Source: Prochilodus magdalenae (taxonomy: Eukaryota > Chordata > Actinopteri > Characiformes > Prochilodontidae). Taken from it: 64,000 bases of DNA. Positions 36,230 through 49,079 of the stretch are shown here, piece after piece. How positions within the stretch are numbered: the first letter of the stretch is position 1; each line of letters starts with the position of its first letter. The translations under genes and the position numbers were made by a program. The stretch spans positions 62,001 to 126,000 of the forward strand of contig JAMWET010006982.1 in NCBI GenBank assembly GCA_024036415.1. The letters are read 5' to 3'. The notes under the pieces were generated by a model. It saw only the letters and a list, made by a program, of their open reading frames with translations, was not told the DNA's origin and ran no database searches.

Positions 36230-37611
36230 CAGTCATGGCCGAACTTGGCACCCCTGAGATTTTTTCTGATATTTTTCTGGGAGTGTTATACACATGTTTG
36301 TTTACTTTGTGTATTAGAACAACACAAAAAACCACAAAACTAAAAAAATGGGCCAGACAAAATTATTGGCACCTTTTTAAAATTGTGGTAAAAAACTTTG
36401 TCTCAAGCATGTGATCATTTGTTTAAACTCACCTGTGGCAAGTAACAGGCATGGGCAATATGAAAATCACACCTGAAGCCAGATAAAAAGGAGAGAAGCT
36501 GACTTAGTCTTTGCATTGTGTATCTGTGTATGCCACACTAAGAATGGAGAAGAGAAAGAGGAGAAGAGAACTGTCTGAGGACTTGAGAAACTAAATTGTG
36601 GAAAATATCAACAATCTCAGGATTACAAGTCCATCTCCAGAGATCCTGATGTTCCTTTGTCCACAGTGCGCAACATAATCAAGAGGTTCACAACCCATAG
36701 CACTGTAGCTAATTTCCCTGGACATGGATGGAAGAGAAAAATTGATAAAGGGTTGCAACACAGGATAGTCCAGATGGTGGATAAGCAGCCCCAATCGAGT
36801 TCCAAAGAAATTCAAGCTATCCTGCAGGGTCAGGGTGCGTCAGTGCCAGCGCAAACTTCGACATTTGAATTAAATGAAACTATGACAGGATACCCAGGAG
36901 GACCCCACTGCTGACACAGAGACATAAAAAAAGCAAAAATCCTTCTGGGAAAATGTCTTGTGGACAGATGAGACCAACATAGAACATTATGGTAAAGCAC
37001 ATCATTCTACTGTTTACCAAAAACGGAATAAGGCCTACAAATCAGTGTGTGCAAGGCATCATGAAATCTGAAGATTACCAAAGGATTGTGGGTCGCAATA
37101 CAGGGCCCTGTGTCAGAAAGCTGGGTTTGTGTCCTAGGTCATGGGTCTCCCAGCAGGACAAAAACCACAAACATCCAGAAATTGATGTAAACAAATCGCT
37201 GAAGAGTTCTGAAGTGGCCAGCAATGAGTCCGGATCTAAATCCCATTGAACACCTGTGGAGAGATCTTAAAATTGTTTAAAATATGAGAGACCTGGAGTT
37301 TGAAAATAAAGTGCTGTCCAAAATTCCAGTTGAGAGGTGTAAGAAGCTTGTTGATGTTTATAGGAAGTGATTGATTTCAGTTATTTTTTACAAAGGGTGT
37401 GCACCCAAATATTAATTTGAGGTTGGCAATAATTTTGCCTGGCCCATTTTTGGAGTTTTGTGTGAAATTATATCATTTTTGTGTTGTTCTAATACACACA
37501 AGGGAAATAAACATGTGTATAACAAAACACGCATAGTTGCAATAATTATCTGGGAGATATACGTAATATTCCGGATAAATTTTTTAACAACAACACATTT
37601 GGCCATGACTG
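36230..37611 (+). mobile_element. Tc1-like transposon, 1,382 bp, IR/DR type, inactive
   Basis: The ends are CAGTCATGGCC at 36230 and its inverse GGCCATGACTG ending at 37611, flanked by TA on both sides (36228-36229 and 37612-37613). Inner repeats of the IR/DR kind match: GGGCCAGACAAAATTATTGG near 36351-36370 and its inverse near 37427-37447, so each terminal repeat is about 200 bp. The total length is typical for Tc1-like elements. It interrupts an older palindromic repeat, whose sequence resumes exactly after the second TA. Confidence 0.93.
36545..37375 (+). pseudogene. broken Tc1-like transposase gene
   Basis: This is the remnant transposase inside the 36230-37611 element. An N-terminal paired-domain part with an intact frame is at 36657-36914 (STVRNIIKRF, HSTVANFPGHGWKRKI). 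The catalytic part is in other frames: QQDKNHKHPE at about 37150-37182 is a damaged version of the QQDNDPKH motif. Near 37214-37268, KWPAMSPDLNPIEHLWRDL is the well-preserved DLNPIEHLW box of the last catalytic region. Frameshifts, stops and a large internal deletion between these parts make it non-functional. Confidence 0.88.
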
Positions 37612-38073
37612 TAGATGTAAAGTCAGAGATAAAAGCTCTTCTGTTACTGCACAGTTTGTGCTGGTCATCCTCTAGTACTTCATCAGTGGTCACATGACTC
37701 TCCCCACAGGATGCTGCCCATAGGACGCTGTTGGCTGGATAGTTTAGGTTGGTGGATGACTCTCAGTCCAGCAGTCAATGAGGCATTTAAGCACTCCAGC
37801 TGCACTGCTGTGTCTGACCCACTCACACCAGCACAACACACACTAACACTCCAGTGTCGCTGGGAGTGTTGAGAATGATCCACCATCCCCATAATATTAA
37901 CACTAACTCTGTGGTGGTCCTGTGAGGTTTCTGACCATTAAAGAACAAGATGAGGAGGGGATGCAGAGAAACAGATGGCCTGCAGTTGTAGAACTTCAAG
38001 TGCATCTATATCGTAATTGGATAACGAGTGTTGAAACAAGGAGGTGGTTTTGATGTCATGGTAGATTGGTGTA
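37612..38073. repeat. palindromic interspersed repeat, copy 2 (right part)
   Basis: This is the continuation of the repeat after the Tc1 insertion, starting TAGATGTAAAGTCAGAGA. It contains CCACAGGATGCTGCCCATAGGACGCTGTTGGCTGGATAGTTTAGG-type sequence, shared with 12757-12786, and the terminal block AACAAGGAGGTGGTTTTGATG. The inverse of that block is at 53478-53514. Confidence 0.85.
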
Positions 38074-38269
38074 TGATGTCTCATTACATGAATGTGTTGC
38101 AGCAGGGTTCAAGTAAAGTGTGTTCATTGAGGTGTTCAAGTATGAGTAATGAAACTGTGCGTTATACAATGTTTCTTGTAAGTTTAAGCAACTATAACAG
38201 CATGAAAGTTTGGTTTGGAAGCCACTGCTCCATAAATCATATGAATTTCATCAATATGGTGATTATTAA

Positions 38270-39300
38270 ACGTTCCAACTAATTCCCTGGAGGCGCTGGC
38301 AAGCAAAAACACAACAGCACCAATGACAGCAAGGTACTATGGCAAAAGCCTGTTTAACCAGCGTTGCATTTAACTTCACTGCTTTCTTTACTGATACACT
38401 GAGCCTTTACTTGCAGGAGAATGTTAGCCGTGCCAACAAATGTCTTATATAATGCCAGGGTCGCATATTAAATTTCATAGTATGGTACTCTATTTTGCGT
38501 AGTGTCTGTAATTATGTTCTGAGATCAATCCGATGTCAATCTGAATCATAACTGAGTTGGACTATCACCACTCAGTGCCTCGGTCACGGGTGCCAGCTCC
38601 CCTGACTGCCAAGCAAAATCATTTCTTGATTGCTTTTTACAAAGTCTTAATCCAAGCCCCTGCCTAACACCAAAAACATTTCCCTACATGGACAAGAACC
38701 ACATAATCGACCGTATGCGTCTTTAATTGCTGTTGCTATGACATACGTCCCTTTAAGACATTATGAAGTCACCAACAGCCCTTGTTTATGTTTAGGCATT
38801 GGTCCATAAAGAAATGACAAAGCTGTATAACTATCTTCAAGTGAATCTTCAATGGACAATGGAAAATTATCCTCATTAGCAATTAAGAGCAGCTGTTTAC
38901 TGTATGTCTGCAGTACAAGGAGAGGGAGTGGTCACATTAAGGACTTTGAAAAAAAAAATCTGAACATAGTTAAGTTAGCAATGAACTGCTAGCACCCCAC
39001 CCTAGCCAGACGTGATTGTGCCTTGCTTCTGTGGAGTAATCCAGTCACTCGACTGCATTACACATTAATAAGGCTCAATGGCATTTCCATGCTGTTATTT
39101 CCAAGAAGTGCTCAGTGTACTTGTGCATAAGAGGAGGGGTTGCTTTGACGGTGCCATGGGCGCCCCATGATTACGTCATTTGGGAGCCCATTTGGAGGAG
39201 GGTAGTGAGAGAGAAGTAGAGAGCCCTAAGCCTGTGAACTGTTTAATTAGCAAAGCAGAAAATCTTCTATGGTTTTCAGGTTCTGGTGTAGCCCAAGTAG
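38270..39300. other. complex unique stretch, possible regulatory DNA
   Basis: There is no transposon signature and no usable open frame. Local GC content is higher than the surroundings near 38560-38600 and 39110-39200, with GGTGCCATGGGCGCCCCATG (a near palindrome) followed by ATTACGTCAT, a CRE/ATF-like site at about 39173-39181. It could be a distal regulatory element. The evidence is composition and motif only. Confidence 0.2.
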
Positions 39301-39649
39301 TCCTGGTTCAGTACTGTGTTACACAGATAAGTGAACATTATCAATGGACATGATTTTTAGTCCCTGAGAAAACCCTAAATCCAAGACAAAAGAAATTACC
39401 CTCTCTGCATAACAAAATGAAAACAAACCTTATTTAATTAATGGATCTGCACAATATGTACACTGTATTTGTAAGCTTGAAAAACTTTACAGTGCCATTA
39501 TATACAGTGGCTGCTTGGGCTCCATTTCATGGAACAACATCCGACAATGAAACAAACAGCACATTTATAATAATGCAAGCTAGGCATTTAATAAATATAG
39601 TAGTCAGGATTCATAGACTAAATAGAGTGAATGTCTAATTCCATTTGTG

Positions 39650-39856
39650 GAAAATGGCTCAAAACAGGTCATATGGGTCTACCAGGAGTGGCGAAAATTT
39701 CAGCCTACAGGAAACTCTCCTGAAAATTGGGACCCAACTGCGCGATTCTTTGATGCAAGAATATCTGAACATTAATGTGGCCTACATCCAGAAACAGCCA
39801 GTCCATTTCAAATTGAATCGCATCTTATTCATGCTCATTTAGGTATTACATACTAC
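39650..39856 (+). mobile_element. Tc1-like-derived dispersed repeat, copy C (5' part)
   Basis: Third copy of the repeat at 23203-23637. It retains GGGTCTACCAGGAGTGGCGAAAAT, ATTCTTTGATGCAAGAAT and GCCTACATCCAGAAACAG, the transposase C-terminus-like part. It is interrupted at 39857 by another element and resumes at about 40147 with CTAGGTATGTTTCAGTCACAGGTGACTCAT, matching copy A at about 23593-23620. Confidence 0.65.
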
Positions 39857-40146
39857 TACATTTACATTTACATTTACATTTAAGGCATTTAGCAGATGCT
39901 CTTATCCAGAGCGACTTACAACCATGCTTAGTGTTCCATTGGATAATATTCCAGCTAGTACAGGAAGTTTAGCCTAAAACTCACCACGAGCTCAGACACT
40001 GCCCGAACAGGGGGCCAGTGCTCGTACCTAGAGATTAATACACAGACATAGAACAAGTAAAGCGTTACCTGGCAACCCCAGCCCAGCGCTCATACCTATA
40101 GCGGAAAAAAGGACCTTTTTAAGTGCAACACAATACACACTGACAA
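39857..40146 (-). mobile_element. SINE-like element with TTTACA tail, inserted in copy C
   Basis: This starts with a (TACATT)n run followed by AAGGCATTTAGCAGATGCTC and TTATCCAGAGCGACTTACAA, in reverse orientation. That motif (read on the minus strand as GTAAGTCGCT...) is the shared 3' end of many fish SINEs that borrow an L2-type LINE tail. Flanking ACTAC at 39852-39856 and 40147-40151 may be the target duplication. The homologous copy at 23.6 kb lacks this insert, which supports the boundaries. Confidence 0.65.
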
Positions 40147-40939
40147 ACTACTAGGTATGTTTCAGTCACAGGTGACTCATCTTTTGTCCTGTGAGCTTAT
40201 ATTATCACACTGCAGAACAAAAGTGACACATTATGGTGTAGAGCAGCTGCCACTGTCCTCTGGTTCTAACAGCTGGCTGAAATGCCCTGATCAGGCTACC
40301 ACTTGTATTCACCATCAGTGACGTATCTAAGAGTTCCAAAAGTCGTAGTGCGACATTTTCCTCATTGGAAATCAAAACTTGATTGGTCAGTTCAGCTGTT
40401 GGTGTCTAATTATGTTACAGATGAGTTCATTCTTTATCTTGCAGGAATGATTAGACCTTCCCTAAAAGCACCAAGGGCTTCCCGTAGTTTTGATCCTTGA
40501 CATCGTATTGCAATCAGCAGATATTCTAAGGAACTTCTACTCATGTTCTGCCCTCGTCCTTTGAATGGCATTCATTAGGCTGACGTTGATTGCTGCCACT
40601 GTAGAACTGTTCGGAGGAGCTTAGCCTTCATTTTTTTACCGGTGGTGCCGTGCCTTCTGAACAAGGGGCCTCTACATGCATGGTTTTCAATGAGTGGCTA
40701 AGACAGCCAGTACATCTTGAATCTGATTGGCCACCCCAGATGCAACCCCAGAATTTCTCAGCAGGGTCATGTGTACTGTTCCACTATATGAATAAAATGC
40801 AAAAACTAAAGTTTGCTGTAGTCAAACTTAAAGGCACTTAAAGGAATCTTTTGAACATTGTAAAGTTGAACATTCTGTTGAACATTATAAATCTCCACAC
40901 TAACAAAGAATATTTAAAAACCATCCTTGAAAAGGATCT

Positions 40940-41012
40940 TTAGGGAACCAAAAGTGGCTCTTTTATGGCATCACTCCAAATAACCACTTTTGAAGCTTTT
41001 ATATTTAATGTA
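40940..41012. repeat. dispersed non-autonomous repeat, copy 2
   Basis: Matches the block at 3070-3118: TTTTATGGCATCACTCCAAATAACC and CTTTTATATTTAATG are diverged versions of the same end. The left boundary may lie near 40840. Confidence 0.4.
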
Positions 41013-42220
41013 ATGCAATGTTTGGTGGATCCTATCCTTTTATTCTAGCCTTCTCTCGGTCAGAAAGCTCATCATAAAGGAAAGGACTACACTAACAAAG
41101 TCTTTAATGGAAGCAAAGTAATGGGCCCTACACTGTAATACACTTAAGTAGGATTTTTTCCTGGTTACTTGATCTACTCTTACAGTTATAATCATAGGTG
41201 GTCTCAGAGTTTACAAGGTATGTGAATGCTTGTGGTAAAACGGAACTAGTGTATATTGTGTGCCTGAGAAGCACCAGACATGCCTCCTAAAACTTTTGTT
41301 GTAGCGCCAGGTCTTCTGATGTCAGCTCCTGGCAGCTCCGTCCTACAACATCTGCCTTGATGCACACAGGCTTAGACTACAACCGCAGCCGTTGTTCAAA
41401 CTTCAGATATTTGCTGTTGCAGTCCAAAAAGCAAAAGCAGTTGATTTAAAACAAGACATGACAAATCTGAAAATTATAGTCTAACGTTGGCATAAGAGGA
41501 GCCCACCTTGTTTTCCAAAACCCAGACATCTCAAGTTACGACTTTTCCATAATTTGGCTGTGTGGGTAAGCAGTTTCGAAAATAAATTAATTCAATGCTC
41601 TTGGGCTCCGCCTAAATCAAGCCAGCCTTATTCTGAAATGATTGACATGCATCATTTTCCGCCATGTGTATCCGTCCCACCAGGTAACCCATTAAGTCTG
41701 CCTATCCTTTAAACTCTGACAGCCTGACAGCAGCTTCCCGTACCTCACCTTGTAAATAGCAGTCTCCATGTGGCCTCAGAAACCAGACACATCAACAAAC
41801 ATCTTGTGCTCGACTCAGTTGCATGCTTTAGGCAGGATAGTGACAGTCAGATATAATTTCTATTAAATTTTTTAAATGTGGTTATTGAAATCGAGCACAG
41901 CTTTAATTTACATGGTCAGCTTATTCCAAAACATCTTAGACTTAAACTTGTTGTTCTGAGGGAGACAAGTGACGTTACATCAGTGCAGGAAACAGCCTGA
42001 TCTGAAGGAAATGAAGTCAACTCAGAGAGACAGGGTGGGAATTTCTCTGAGTGACCACACTGTTCTCGCTCTCTAAGTAGCATGTTCAACGTGGAACGTC
42101 TGAGCTGCTTTTTAGAAGCCAAATAAAGATGTAGTAACGGTGAAAAGGCCAGTTCATATATAATGTATCGTATATATAATTTAACTGATCATGCTCCATT
42201 GACAAAGCACTGATTAAGTC

Positions 42221-42589
42221 TAGTTTAGTTTAGTTTAGTTTAGTTTAGTTTAGTTTAGTTTAGTTTAGTTTAGTTTAGTTTAGTTTAGTTTAGTTCAGTT
42301 CAGTTCAGTTCAGTTCAGTTCAGTTCAGTTCAGTTCAGTTCAGTTTTAGTTTGGTTTAGTTTGGTTTGGTTTAGTTTAGTTTAGTTTAGTTTAGTTTAGT
42401 TTTAGTTCGGTTCGGTTCGGTTCGGTTCGGTTCGGTTCGGTTGAGTTGAGTTGAGTTGAGTTGAGTTGAGTTGAGTTGAGTTGAGTTGAGCTGAGTTTAG
42501 TTTGGCTTTAGTTTAGTTTAGTTTAGTTTAGTTTAGTTTAGTTTAGTTTAGTTTAGTTTAGTTTAGTTTAGTTTAGTTTAGTTTAGTTT
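42221..42589. repeat. 369-bp pentanucleotide array with variant blocks
   Basis: An uninterrupted five-base periodic array. Successive blocks are homogeneous for different unit variants: TTTAG-type units, then TTCAG, then mixed TTTAG/TTTGG, then TTCGG, then TTGAG, then TTTAG again. Each block changes the unit at one or two positions. The array is non-coding. Confidence 0.97.
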
Positions 42590-45500
42590 GTAGTACTGTT
42601 GCTTTACAGAATGTCTAAATGATAACAATTTTCCTTTTATTCATAATGCTTTACAACACCATTTATAAAGTATTATATGGGATACATAATACCTTAATGT
42701 ATCATCTTGTACAATTGCTTTTGTTTGTACTTGTATAATTGTTTATGTAATTGCTTAGTTACAGTTACATGCGCAGCACTGTATATGGAAGTATACTATA
42801 CAGCAAACTTTACAACATCTGACTTCATAAACACATTGTAATATGAATGCTGTAATGCCCTTGTATGGAGTGAGGGAATAAGAGCTGATTTTTGGTGGAC
42901 CTGGCCCTGCTTTAGTGTTTTTAAAAAAAATTTTTTTTTTTAAACCACATTTAACGCATTTAAACCACATATATTTTTCATTACAATTCTTTATGTGTTG
43001 TGAATTTGATATGCTAGTCAGTAGATAAGACAAGAGTAAATGACAGCTGCCAGTACTCTTAGCTCTGACTTTAAGCTATCAATGCTAATTCTAAAACTTT
43101 CCTCTTAAGCAGTCCTGGGCATTACCAGTTCACAGGAAGCGAATGACGTGCACACAAAATGCTCAGTGTGTAATGCTGAGATTAGACAACACAATATTTT
43201 TGTCTTTCACAATGTTCAATTATGTCTTGGTAACAACAGTGTGTGTGAGCACCAGAAAACACTCTGTCATTCAATTGCTCAATTGATGTTGATTTATTCC
43301 TGCATAGTTTGAGCTCAGCTGTTGTCGTTTTCTTAATTTCATGATGAGTTGACCAATAGAAATGCTTCAGAACTGGATATAAATCCATCGACTTATACTG
43401 GAAGTAATGTTCTTCTGTAAAGGTATCATCTTTACAATGACTTGAGCTGAGGGTAAAGATCTTCTGTAAAGGTTCCATCTTTACATTGATTTGAACGGAA
43501 AATAAAGTTTATTTATTTGCAGCCAGTACAGTAGTTACATATAGCTTTATGTTTTGTCTGTTCATTGACAAAACAAGACCAGATACACAATCATAACCAA
43601 CTTACAGTATTTCATCCCATGTCCTAAGATCTTCTAAGTAGAAACACTGAGTGTTAATTGAAAATTTTGAATCTGCACTTTCAGCAGAATTTCTCCACAT
43701 GTCTCATTCAGCTTCTACCGAAAAGAACCAGAATTTAATGTAAAAGCATTCATAAGAAGATAAAGTATTTTATTCTCCGTATACCACAGTGGATTTACAG
43801 GAGACGTCCTGTCTGGAAAAAAATAAAAATGTTCAGCTACGGACACCTTTTCATCGTCCGATACGAGCTTGGCAGACCAAATTCAATTCATCAGACAACA
43901 CGCCAGTAATCAATGAACCACTGGCAGGGATTACTGGCTTTTTTGCTCAGCTTAGGTTTGTAACCCAGTTCTGTCAAACGTGGGCTATTTTTCTCCTCTG
44001 TGAGCTGCAGCGAAGAAACTGAGCTCAAAGACTGCAGTCAGTATCACATAAGCTTTTGTACGTGGACGATTCTGCTGGAATTGGACTTAACGGTATCAGA
44101 AACAGATGACATGACAAGCTCAAATTGCTTGAACTACAGAACACTGATGGTCTAGTAATATGTTCAAATTTTGGGGGATTTTTTTGAGGGCTCATGAGCC
44201 AGCAGATGCAAAGGATGACTAGAGTTATTAGATTAGGCTCTGCTCATATTTATTGTCAATGAACTTTACACCATTTTCACCGATCATGATTCAACTCAAC
44301 TCAAGTTATTGTATAAATATGTAATATTTCGTAGGCTGTAGAGCTCCACCTAGATTTAGCCATTTCACTAAATGTGTGATCAGTTGACACGCCCAAGCCT
44401 GGGTAAAACCATTGCTGTGGCTATGCGGGCACCTTTTACAGTGTTTGTACCTTAATGCACACATAATGAACATGCACAGTGTCTTTCCAGGCAGCGTAGA
44501 CCCTGCACGTTGACTGGTTTGTAAGTGAAAAGTCCATTTCTTTAACAAACAGCTAGCTTGTAAGGAGTCAGGAGAAGGAGTTTTACTGACATGAGGGTAA
44601 AGGTTAATGTTGTTTTTTTTGCAGCTAGCTTGTGAGTTTAGGCTGTTACAGATGTTATGCAAGAAATACGGCGTATTAAATTAGACCAGAACAGCTTGTC
44701 ATATGTGAATGCATTTTGTTTTCTTGGTCTTTTTGACCATGAACAAATGATCCAAATCATAGAAAACAGAATAAAGCAAGGTTTCCTGTATCATTTGCCC
44801 TCCGCCTCTTTTTTGACACAGAAAAAGGCCATCAAATAATTAGCTGGAAAACAGAGGTTCCCAAAAGAATAGTGTCTGTATGGTTTGTTTATTTCCCAAG
44901 TATCTGTAAATATCACTGGCCAATGGTCTTAAGTCCTCACTCCTGCCAATCCATATAAAATGCCTGAGTCTTTTATGTACATTATGTTTGACTGCCCAAA
45001 AGTGTATGCCCCTTTGGGTGGAGGCAGTCTCTTTATTGACTAAGACACACCTCCCCATGCATCTGCTTTGAGGCTGATTCAAAATTGCTTGTATAGCCCT
45101 GGAAGATAGAGTTTCTTTTTTAAGTGTTCCATGTGGGTGTGGTGGGGTGCATGGGAATGGGGTATTGTTTGGCATTTCATTAAATGAAAACATAATAAAT
45201 AAATAATCATAAAAAGAAAAGAAAAAGAACATTAGTACAACTGTTTGCATATGCTACTGATGTAATCTTCTTTGGCACTCTTAAAGGACAGATGAGAAAC
45301 CTTTAACGGACACGCTAGCCAAAATGAAAACCTGAACGATTGCTACATCTGCTGTAAACATGCTTCTCTAGAGTGAAATTTATGGAATAAAGATTAGGCA
45401 AACCCCTTTTTCTGATGATGCGTCTTAAAGGTGGGAGGAGCTCTTGATAAAATGCTGTTCTAGAGGTAGAGATCTGCTGCTTGCTGGCTGAGGTTTTGGT

Positions 45501-46919
45501 GTAAAGCACAGTGGGTATTGTATTGAGAGGACATTGATGGTGTGCTACAGACAACTACAACACAGAACAAATAGACCTTAAACTTACCAGAATGCACCTT
45601 TAAGTGTCTGACTACAACATTTTGGAGAGGTCAATGTTATGTTGTCATGGTTCTCATGTTGATTTGGTTTTACAACCTCTTTATTTTATCAATAGATAAA
45701 AATAACAACTTATTTAAATTTTTGTGTCAAGTTCTTTGTTAGCAATCAATGCTAGAGGTCAACATTTGAAGTCAACTTGTTAAAATTCTGGATTCATTAA
45801 AGGTTTCCAATGAACTGCCATGCAGTCAAAACTAAGAACCATTTAGCTTTTTTGTTTAGCCCAGAAGGGTAGCATTGTTCCACTGACAATTCAAAATACA
45901 GACTCTCACTTCAGGAGCTGAGCTGAGCTCAGGAGTCAGGAGCACAACCTCTGATTGATTAACAGACTCAACCCAAGGCACCAATGGAGAACAACTATAG
46001 CATGTTTTAACACAGAGAAATGAATAAATATTCACAGATAAGATTGGATTTCCCATGATGATATAATCTGTCTGGATTATAAAAGCTTGAAATAATCATT
46101 CATTTAAAGTCCCTTTTTGTTTTATAAACATAATTCTTTTGCTTGTAACATTTGTTTTAGGTTGGACCAACGATACAGTGAATGTTCAGTGTTTCTAGGT
46201 TTCATTTTTTATGCCACTTTTCCCTGGCTTAATTATATGTTGGAAATGTATATGGGAAACTACTGAGATCTTTATGTTCAGTGGTTCAAGACCCACATTT
46301 CTAATCTGTCACCTGGTTAGTTATTCAGTGTTCAGAACTATCCACTGGTTTTGGAAGCAACTCTTCCGCCTCGTGCTTCAGAACTGCAAAGGAAAGCTAA
46401 TGACAGCCCAGCAAACCAGAAGGTGATGAAGTGCTAAATCTTAGTGAGGTTGCCACAAGGTCACGGTCCCACTGTAATAAGGCCCAGCTTCAAACACAAT
46501 CATTAAATACCTTTCGTTTTTTGGCCTTTGCTCTCACTGTCCTGGCAGGTTACACACCTGGTTTTCCCTGTTCACAGTGGACACATGGTTTCCAATGACA
46601 TGTTGAAGACTAGACAGTCTTACTTTTGACCAACTTCTATTGTCTCGCATGACTCAACTCAAGTACTGCCAATAGCAAAATCAATTACAGAAACTTTAAC
46701 TTCCTTTCAAATACACAAACATTTTCAGAAATTCAGAAAAAAGTCAAGAGTTATTAATATTGATTTTATGCCATTTTGTCTGACATTTTGAAGAGAACCT
46801 GAATACAACCTGAGAGTTTTCTTTTCAAGCCCAACCCAACCATGTCATCAAGTTTTAAGTACCAAACTGGCCCAGGTCAACACAATTCTTCTCAAACCTT
46901 CTGGCCAAATTCAGGAGCT
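42590..46919. other. non-coding stretch with local duplications
   Basis: A two-unit tandem duplication of about 48 bp (CTTCTGTAAAGGT..CATCTTTACA) lies at 43411-43490. The minus-strand frame at 44840-45250 is 136 codons long but unrecognised, and includes a low-complexity Phe-rich start. I see no gene. Confidence 0.5.
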
Positions 46920-46929
46920 GGTGACAGTT

Positions 46930-47112
46930 GACATATGCTGTTATCCACAGTGAATGTTCATCAAGTTAAAGAGACTAACGTAGCATTAAGAGTCTTGCCC
47001 AAGGATGGCAATTGGTATATCACAAGGTGCCTGAGCAGGGCATTGAACTCCTATCTGTTTCAGTATGATCAGCTTGTCAGCTGTAGCTGTAAAAACAAAC
47101 ACATGGTAAGCG
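46930..47112. repeat. dispersed repeat with V-SINE-like tail, copy 1
   Basis: Related to 49080-49240. Shared blocks are GCATTA-GA-T-TTGCCCAA, GGTATA-CA-GGTG, GCAG-GAA-T-AACTCC and AGCTGTAAA-A-AAACACATGGTAA. The TTGCCCAA and GAACTC motifs resemble the body of fish SINE/LINE tails. The class is uncertain. Confidence 0.5.
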
Positions 47113-47183
47113 TATAAAAATGTAATGTAGTTTGATTTAGTGATGAACCCTTTAATTAGTCCATCTTCGGTAAAATGCCATCA

Positions 47184-47360
47184 ATTAAGGTATTAAGAAA
47201 ACAGAGTCAAGACAGTTCTTAAGTATTGGATAAAGGAAAGATTCTGAGATGGCTGGAGTGGCCGTGCATGTGACTGTGCAGAGACAGATGCTGTCAGTAA
47301 AGGCATCAAGGAGACGGAGTCAAGACAGTTCAAGTCTTGGATGAAGAAAAGATGACAGAT
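47184..47360. repeat. diverged tandem duplication of about 114 bp
   Basis: The block CAGAGTCAAGACAGTTC..TTGGAT(A/G)AAG(G)AAAGAT appears at about 47201-47252 and again at about 47315-47353. It is preceded each time by a similar GGTATTAAG or GGCATCAAG context. Confidence 0.6.
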
Positions 47361-49079
47361 AACTGTGCAGTGCTTGTGCAGAGAAGCTCTTGGGATGGCC
47401 AGGCCCTTTGTAAGAGGGGATCGTTTATGGAATAGTTAGAATGGGTATTAGTGTCCACCATAAAGTAGTCTTTGGTGACCATCACCTAATTAAAATCATG
47501 ATAATGTACATCTTCTTCACCTTACAATTAAGTTTAGAGTAAGTTTAGAATCTGCGCTTTGGACAGATCTTCACCACCTGTTTCAATGAGCTATGAATGA
47601 GAAGCAATTCATGTCGAACTAAAACATAGTTTTGTTATTGCTGGATATAACTGAAACGTCTCAAAGTTCGAATATAGCCAAGATGAAGACTTCATGCCGT
47701 TTGACATCCACACCCACCCACATACACACACACACACAACACTCTATACACACTCAGCACTCAGCTGGGTAATAGGAATCTTTGTTTGAACAGAGTGAAA
47801 TGTGTTTGTGACACCCTCTTGAACAGAGCCAGTCAGCTTCACAGGATGTATTGAGTCAACTCTAATACTCAAGAGGACGCGCGCTGCCAACGCACACACA
47901 CACGCGCACACACACAGAGATGAGATAGAGGCGACCTTTATCACTCTCTCACTCACTTTTCTTCCAAGTGAGTCGCAGTAGATGTAGTAGAAGTGAAAAG
48001 CTGTCTTGTCTCGTACAGATGCCAACCCCTACTTCATCCACCCACGCGTATTGGCCAGGCCCTAAAGCACAGCCAGGAAACTGTACAAGTGCTGTTTACT
48101 ACTAGCACAACAAATTTCACCAGCATTTCCATGTCCTCAAAGATGCACAAAAATGAGGACTTGTGCAGGATGATGATGTGTAAACCTACGCATAGTTAGA
48201 GAAGTAAATTAACACAGTTGATTTTGCTTGTATAACACACACACACACACACACCCACACACACACACAAGTAGTGTCTAAACAGCACATGTTTCCCCAC
48301 TCTCTTAGATAAGAGGTCCCACTGTTAGGTTGTCAGTTTGTTGTCTAGGTTTAACGGAATATAGTTGTTTGGAAAGGTTTGGGTGCACAAATATTACTAC
48401 TTTAACAAAATGAAAAGAATCTATAAGACCCCCTTCACTTTTCACCCCCAAAAAAATCAAGAGGGATCAGAAATAAAATTATAAAGGGTCAGTCTTATTG
48501 TGAGAAAGAGGTCACATGGCATCTTCTGTAGCTATTTTAAGTTATACCTGTACTATAAGTATAAACTACTTTGTAACTTGTATTTCATAATTTTGATCTG
48601 GGAATGGGGTCAGAATGGGGTTCTCTGTAGAACATATCATTAAAAGCATTGGCATATTTTAAACCCTATTGTGGGAGCTAAACGGGAACTTTGGCTCGCA
48701 CACCTATAGATACAAAAATCAAGCTTTTAAAATGATCTAGTTTTGTCGCATGCACTCATGCATTATTATAAATGAGGTCACAAGTTCACAAGCTGTCATA
48801 ATGACAGCATTCAGGATGTTTAGTATAGGTCTGTTAGGGACCCCATGGGTTTAAAAGAAGGGTAAAGCTGTATAAGGAACCTTCCATATTTCATGTCTTA
48901 TTTTTTCCAATATATTAAACATTAACAAAATTTGGGTGGTAGAACAATACATATTTACCTTTCTTATCTTTAGAGGATGCGTTAACTTATTCGCTTAGTC
49001 AAGGAAATCAATGAAACACGTGATTGGGTGGTGTTTGCATACAACTGTATGTTCAAAACTCTGTATTTTGGTGATGTTT

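Noticed and set aside
42221..42589. Interstitial telomeric repeat
   Set aside because: The unit is five bases (TTTAG and variants), not the vertebrate six-base TTAGGG.
44840..45250. 136-codon minus-strand frame as a gene
   Set aside because: It begins in a low-complexity Phe/Tyr stretch, resembles no family, and has no supporting signals.
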